In this document: piece by piece, positions 21,476 through 24,476 of the stretch
How the letters are laid out: the number at the start of each line of letters is the position of its first letter
How positions within the stretch are numbered: position 1 is the first letter of the stretch
Assembly: GCA_016177355.1 (NCBI GenBank)
Contig: JACOVL010000067.1
Coordinates: 1 to 24,476 of the forward strand
Source of the DNA: Betaproteobacteria bacterium
Lineage (GTDB): Bacteria > Pseudomonadota > Gammaproteobacteria > Burkholderiales > SG8-41
Reading direction: 5' to 3'
DNA: 24,476 bases
Notes under the pieces: generated by a model
Seen by the model: only the letters and a program-made list of their open reading frames with translations
Database searches by the model: none
What the model was told of the DNA's origin: nothing
Program-made: the position numbers and the translations under genes

Positions 21476-23152
21476 TCAGGCGATGCTTTTCAACCGCCCG
21501 GCGTCCCCGGTCCTTTCAGCCGGCTCGGATCGGGCATTGGCGGTGGCGGCCTGGATGAACGCCTTGAACAGCGGGTGGCCGTGGCGGGGGGTCGAAGTAA
21601 ACTCCGGATGGAACTGGCAGCCGACGAACCAGGGATGGCCGGCCAATTCGACCATCTCGCACAGCCCGTCCTTTGCCGATATCCCGCTGCGCCTGAGACC
21701 TGCCTCCCGGATCCGCGGCAGATAATGGTTGTTGACTTCGTAGCGGTGGCGATGACGCTCGGTGATGCGTTCCGTGCCGTAGGCCCGCCACACCACGGAA
21801 TCCGGCTCGAGCCGGCATTCCTGGCCGCCCAGGCGCATGGTGCCGCCGAGGTCGGATTGCGCGTCGCGGCGCTCGATGCGGCCGTCGCGATCCTGCCATT
21901 CTGTGATCAGCGCCACCACCGGATGCGGGGTATCCGCGTCGAACTCGGTGCTGTGCGCGCCCGAGAGCCCCGCCACGTTGCGCGCAAATTCGATCACGGC
22001 CAGCTGCATGCCGAGGCAGATGCCGAGGTACGGGATGCCGTTTTCGCGCGCGTAGCGTATCGCCCTGATTTTGCCCTCCACTCCGCGCCGGCCGAAGCCT
22101 CCCGGCACCAGGATCGCATCCATCGCCCCGAGGGACCCTGTGCCGCCCTTCTCGATCCCTTCGGAGTCCACGTAGTTGATCTTGATCTTCGCGCCGGTAT
22201 GGATGCCGGCGTGGATCAGCGCCTCGGTGAGCGACTTGTAGGACTCGGTGAGGTCCACGTACTTGCCCACCAGGGCGATGTTGACCGCGCGCTGCGGGTG
22301 CTCCAGGGCGTAGACCAGCTTGTCCCAGCTGGAGAGATTGGCGGGCGGCGGGTCGAGTCCCAGCTTGCGGCACACGATGTCATCGAGCTGCTGCGCGTGC
22401 AGCACGGCGGGTATCTTGTAGATGCTGTCCACGTCGATCGCGGAGATGACCGCCTCGACCGCCACGTTGGTGAACAGCGCGATCTTTTTACGTTCATCCT
22501 CGGGCAGCGGCCGGTCGGCGCGGCACAGCAGCACGTCGGGCTGGATCCCGATCTCGCGCAACTCCTTCACCGAATGCTGGGTCGGCTTGGTCTTGATCTC
22601 CCCCGCCGAGGCGATGTAGGGAACGAGCGTCAGGTGTATGAAGCAGCACTGTTCCCGCCCGAGCTCGATCGCCATCTGCCGGATGGCTTCCAGGAACGGC
22701 AGCGACTCGATGTCGCCCACGGTGCCCCCGATCTCGACGATCGCCACCTGGGCCTCGCCGGCCCCGCGGCGGATGAATCGCTTGATCTCGTCGGTGATGT
22801 GGGGAATGACCTGGACCGTGCCGCCGAGATAGTCGCCGCGGCGCTCCTTCTTGATGACGCTCTCGTAGATCTGGCCGGTGGTGAAGTTGTTGCGCTTCGA
22901 CATCTTGGCGTCGAGGAAGCGCTCGTAGTGGCCGAGATCGAGGTCGGTTTCGGCGCCGTCCTCGGTCACGAACACTTCGCCGTGCTGGAACGGGCTCATG
23001 GTCCCCGGATCCACGTTGAGATAGGGATCCAGCTTGACCATCGAGATCTTGAGGCCGCGCGATTCGAGGATGGCGGCGAGGGAGGCGGCGGCGATGCCTT
23101 TGCCCAGAGAGGAAACGACCCCACCCGTGACAAAGATGTATTTCGTGGTCAT
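21476..23152 (-). CDS. pyrG: CTP synthase (glutamine-hydrolysing)
   Basis: PyrG converts UTP to CTP using ATP and glutamine. The 558-residue enzyme has an N-terminal synthase domain that starts MTTKYIFVTGGVVSSLGKG and contains the P-loop region and DPYLNVDPGTMSPFQHGEVFV. The C-terminal class I glutamine amidotransferase domain has the nucleophile Cys in GICLGMQLA and the His-Glu pair in CQFHPEFTS. The last 20 or so residues (ending GRLKSIA) form a variable tail, which makes the protein slightly longer than the E. coli one. CTP is also needed to activate KDO, so coupling with kdsA makes metabolic sense. A promoter lies directly upstream, and the leader is very short, with no clear Shine-Dalgarno. 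Confidence 0.98.
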   Translation of the reverse strand: MTTKYIFVTGGVVSSLGKGIAAASLAAILESRGLKISMVKLDPYLNVDPGTMSPFQHGEVFVTEDGAETDLDLGHYERFLDAKMSKRNNFTTGQIYESVIKKERRGDYLGGTVQVIPHITDEIKRFIRRGAGEAQVAIVEIGGTVGDIESLPFLEAIRQMAIELGREQCCFIHLTLVPYIASAGEIKTKPTQHSVKELREIGIQPDVLLCRADRPLPEDERKKIALFTNVAVEAVISAIDVDSIYKIPAVLHAQQLDDIVCRKLGLDPPPANLSSWDKLVYALEHPQRAVNIALVGKYVDLTESYKSLTEALIHAGIHTGAKIKINYVDSEGIEKGGTGSLGAMDAILVPGGFGRRGVEGKIRAIRYARENGIPYLGICLGMQLAVIEFARNVAGLSGAHSTEFDADTPHPVVALITEWQDRDGRIERRDAQSDLGGTMRLGGQECRLEPDSVVWRAYGTERITERHRHRYEVNNHYLPRIREAGLRRSGISAKDGLCEMVELAGHPWFVGCQFHPEFTSTPRHGHPLFKAFIQAATANARSEPAERTGDAGRLKSIA

Positions 23153-23174
23153 CGCATAAGCCGACGGTTTCGCA

Positions 23175-23203
23175 ATTTTATCCTAAAACGGAGCCGCGTC
23201 CAA
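23175..23203 (-). promoter_or_regulatory. Promoter of the pyrG-kdsA-eno-ftsB-folD cluster
   Basis: On the minus strand TTGGAC (23198-23203) and TAAAAT (23175-23180) are separated by exactly 17 bases. The predicted start near 23168 leaves a leader of about 16 bases before the pyrG ATG, too short for an attenuator. Confidence 0.55.
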
Positions 23204-23227
23204 TGACTTGCGCGCCAGGCGGCGGGC

Positions 23228-24476
23228 TCAGACGCCCTTTCCCTTCGCGGCCTCCTTCGCGAGGTAAAGCCAGGTCTCGACGACGGTGTCAGGGTTGAGC
23301 GACAAGCTCTCGATGCCCTCCTCCATCAGCCACTTCGCCAGGTCCGGATGATCGGACGGTCCCTGGCCGCAGATGCCCACGTACTTTCCGGCCTTGCGGC
23401 AGGCCTGGATCGCGAGATGCAGCATCTGCTTGACCGCCGGATCGCGCTCGTCGAAGGCATCGGCGATGATGCCGGAGTCGCGGTCCAGCGCGAGCGTCAT
23501 CTGGGTCATGTCGTTGGACCCGATCGAGAATCCGTCGAAATGCTCCAGGAATCGATCGGCCAGGATGGCGTTGGCGGGAATCTCGCACATCATGATGATT
23601 TTTAACGCATTATCGCCACGCTTCAGGCCGTGCCCGGCGAGCAGCTCCACCACCCGCTTCGCCTCGTCCAGCGTGCGCACGAACGGCACCATGATCTCGA
23701 CGTTGGTGAGCCCCATTTCGTCGCGCACCTGCTTCAGCGCGCGGCATTCCAGCTCGAAGCAGCTGCGGAACGAGCTCGCGAGATAGCGCGAAGCGCCCCG
23801 GAAGCCGAGCATCGGATTCTCCTCGCGCGGCTCGTATTTCGCGCCGCCCGCGAGGCTCGAATACTCGTTCGACTTGAAATCGGAGAGGCGGACGATGACC
23901 GGCTTGGGCCAGAATGCCGCGCCCAGCGTGGCCACGCCCTCCGTGAGCTTCTCCACGTAGAACGTCACCGGGTCCGGATAGCCCGCGCTGCGCTCTTCGA
24001 CCGCAACCTTGATATCCATGGGCAGGTCGGGATACGCCAGCGCCGCCTTGGGATGCACGCCGATCATGCGCGCGATGATGAATTCGAGCCGCGCCAGTCC
24101 CACGCCCTCGTTGGGCAGGCGCTGGAACTCGAAAGCCAGCTCGGGGTTGCCGACGTTCATGGTGATCTTTAGCGGCGGCTTCGGCATGCTGGAGAGCGAG
24201 AGGTCGACGATCTCGACCTCGAGCGCGCCCCGATAGACGAAGCCGGTATCGCCTTCGGCGCACGATACCGTTACCGGGCGGTCGTCCTTGAGCACCTGCG
24301 TGGCGTCGCCGCAGCCCACCACCGCCGGTATGCCCAGCTCGCGCGCGATGATCGCGGCGTGGCATGTCCGGCCCCCGCGGTTGGTGACGATCGCCGCGGC
24401 GCGCTTCATCACCGGCTCCCAATCCGGGTCGGTCATGTCCGTCACCAGCACGTCGCCGCTGCGCACCCGCGACATT
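23228..24476 (-). CDS. ppsA: Phosphoenolpyruvate synthase, C-terminal part (5' end outside the window)
   Basis: PEP synthase makes PEP, AMP and phosphate from pyruvate and ATP, the gluconeogenic reverse of pyruvate kinase. The visible 415 codons are roughly the C-terminal half of a protein usually near 790 residues, and the frame is open through the right edge. The phosphohistidine domain has TNRGGRTCHAAIIARELG with the swivelling His about 39 residues into the fragment. The PEP-binding barrel shows MVPFVRT, FSIGSNDMTQMTLALDRDS and the catalytic-Cys motif GICGQGPSDHPD. It lies upstream of pyrG on the same strand with a 75-base gap that holds the pyrG promoter, so it need not be co-transcribed. 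The in-frame ATG at the window edge is internal and not the start. Confidence 0.95.
   Translation of the reverse strand, partial: MSRVRSGDVLVTDMTDPDWEPVMKRAAAIVTNRGGRTCHAAIIARELGIPAVVGCGDATQVLKDDRPVTVSCAEGDTGFVYRGALEVEIVDLSLSSMPKPPLKITMNVGNPELAFEFQRLPNEGVGLARLEFIIARMIGVHPKAALAYPDLPMDIKVAVEERSAGYPDPVTFYVEKLTEGVATLGAAFWPKPVIVRLSDFKSNEYSSLAGGAKYEPREENPMLGFRGASRYLASSFRSCFELECRALKQVRDEMGLTNVEIMVPFVRTLDEAKRVVELLAGHGLKRGDNALKIIMMCEIPANAILADRFLEHFDGFSIGSNDMTQMTLALDRDSGIIADAFDERDPAVKQMLHLAIQACRKAGKYVGICGQGPSDHPDLAKWLMEEGIESLSLNPDTVVETWLYLAKEAAKGKGV

Noticed and set aside
21575..23206. 543-residue plus-strand open frame opposite pyrG
   Set aside because: It is a shadow of pyrG and has no motif of its own.

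Overview
This is a GC-rich chromosomal segment from a betaproteobacterium. Two conserved housekeeping blocks, both on the minus strand, flank a short accessory stretch. The order rpoE-rseA-rseB(mucB)-mucD-lepA-lepB-DUF4845-rnc-era-recO-pdxJ-acpS and the order pyrG-kdsA-eno-ftsB are both typical of beta- and gammaproteobacteria. The sequences of RpoE, Era, LepA and especially KdsA (the Cys-containing, metal-dependent type) point to the beta side, outside the Neisseria group. No plasmid, phage, transposon, CRISPR, rRNA or tRNA signal was seen.

Block 1 (81-11191, minus strand, read right to left) runs from an extracytoplasmic-stress sigma factor and its anti-sigma system through a periplasmic protease, elongation factor 4, signal peptidase, a DUF4845 membrane protein, RNase III, Era, RecO and PdxJ to AcpS and NagZ. 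Most junctions overlap by 1-4 bases (ATGA, GTGA or TGATG), and era overlaps rnc by 23 bases. The block therefore looks like one long, translationally coupled unit, with the largest gaps on either side of mucD. The rpoE upstream region holds a sigma-E-like promoter, a sigma-70-like promoter and a compact G-quadruplex motif.

The accessory stretch (11406-18134) contains four genes. The first is an orphan substrate-binding/permease fusion of a betaine/choline-type ABC importer with no ATPase gene nearby. Divergent from it is an omega-amino acid:pyruvate aminotransferase. Convergent to that gene is a 1176-residue iron-sulfur flavoprotein that joins a GltD/NfnB-like half to a PyrK/NfnA-like half in one chain. 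The last is a 43-residue membrane protein on the plus strand. The large flavoprotein is the most unusual object in the window. It has an uncharacterised N-terminal region, seven Cys for two [4Fe-4S] clusters, a helical insertion in its second Rossmann fold, a second flavin/NAD module with four Cys, and a 45-base AT-rich rare-codon patch.

Block 2 (18148-24476, minus strand) is ppsA (cut by the window edge), then pyrG-kdsA-eno-ftsB-folD. It joins PEP formation, CTP synthesis, KDO (lipopolysaccharide) synthesis, glycolysis, cell division and one-carbon metabolism. Enolase and PEP synthase both supply PEP, a substrate of KdsA, and CTP is needed to activate KDO.

Starts were chosen by stop/start overlap, family alignment and Shine-Dalgarno spacing. 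Long open frames antisense to real genes are common here because of the high GC content and are not annotated.
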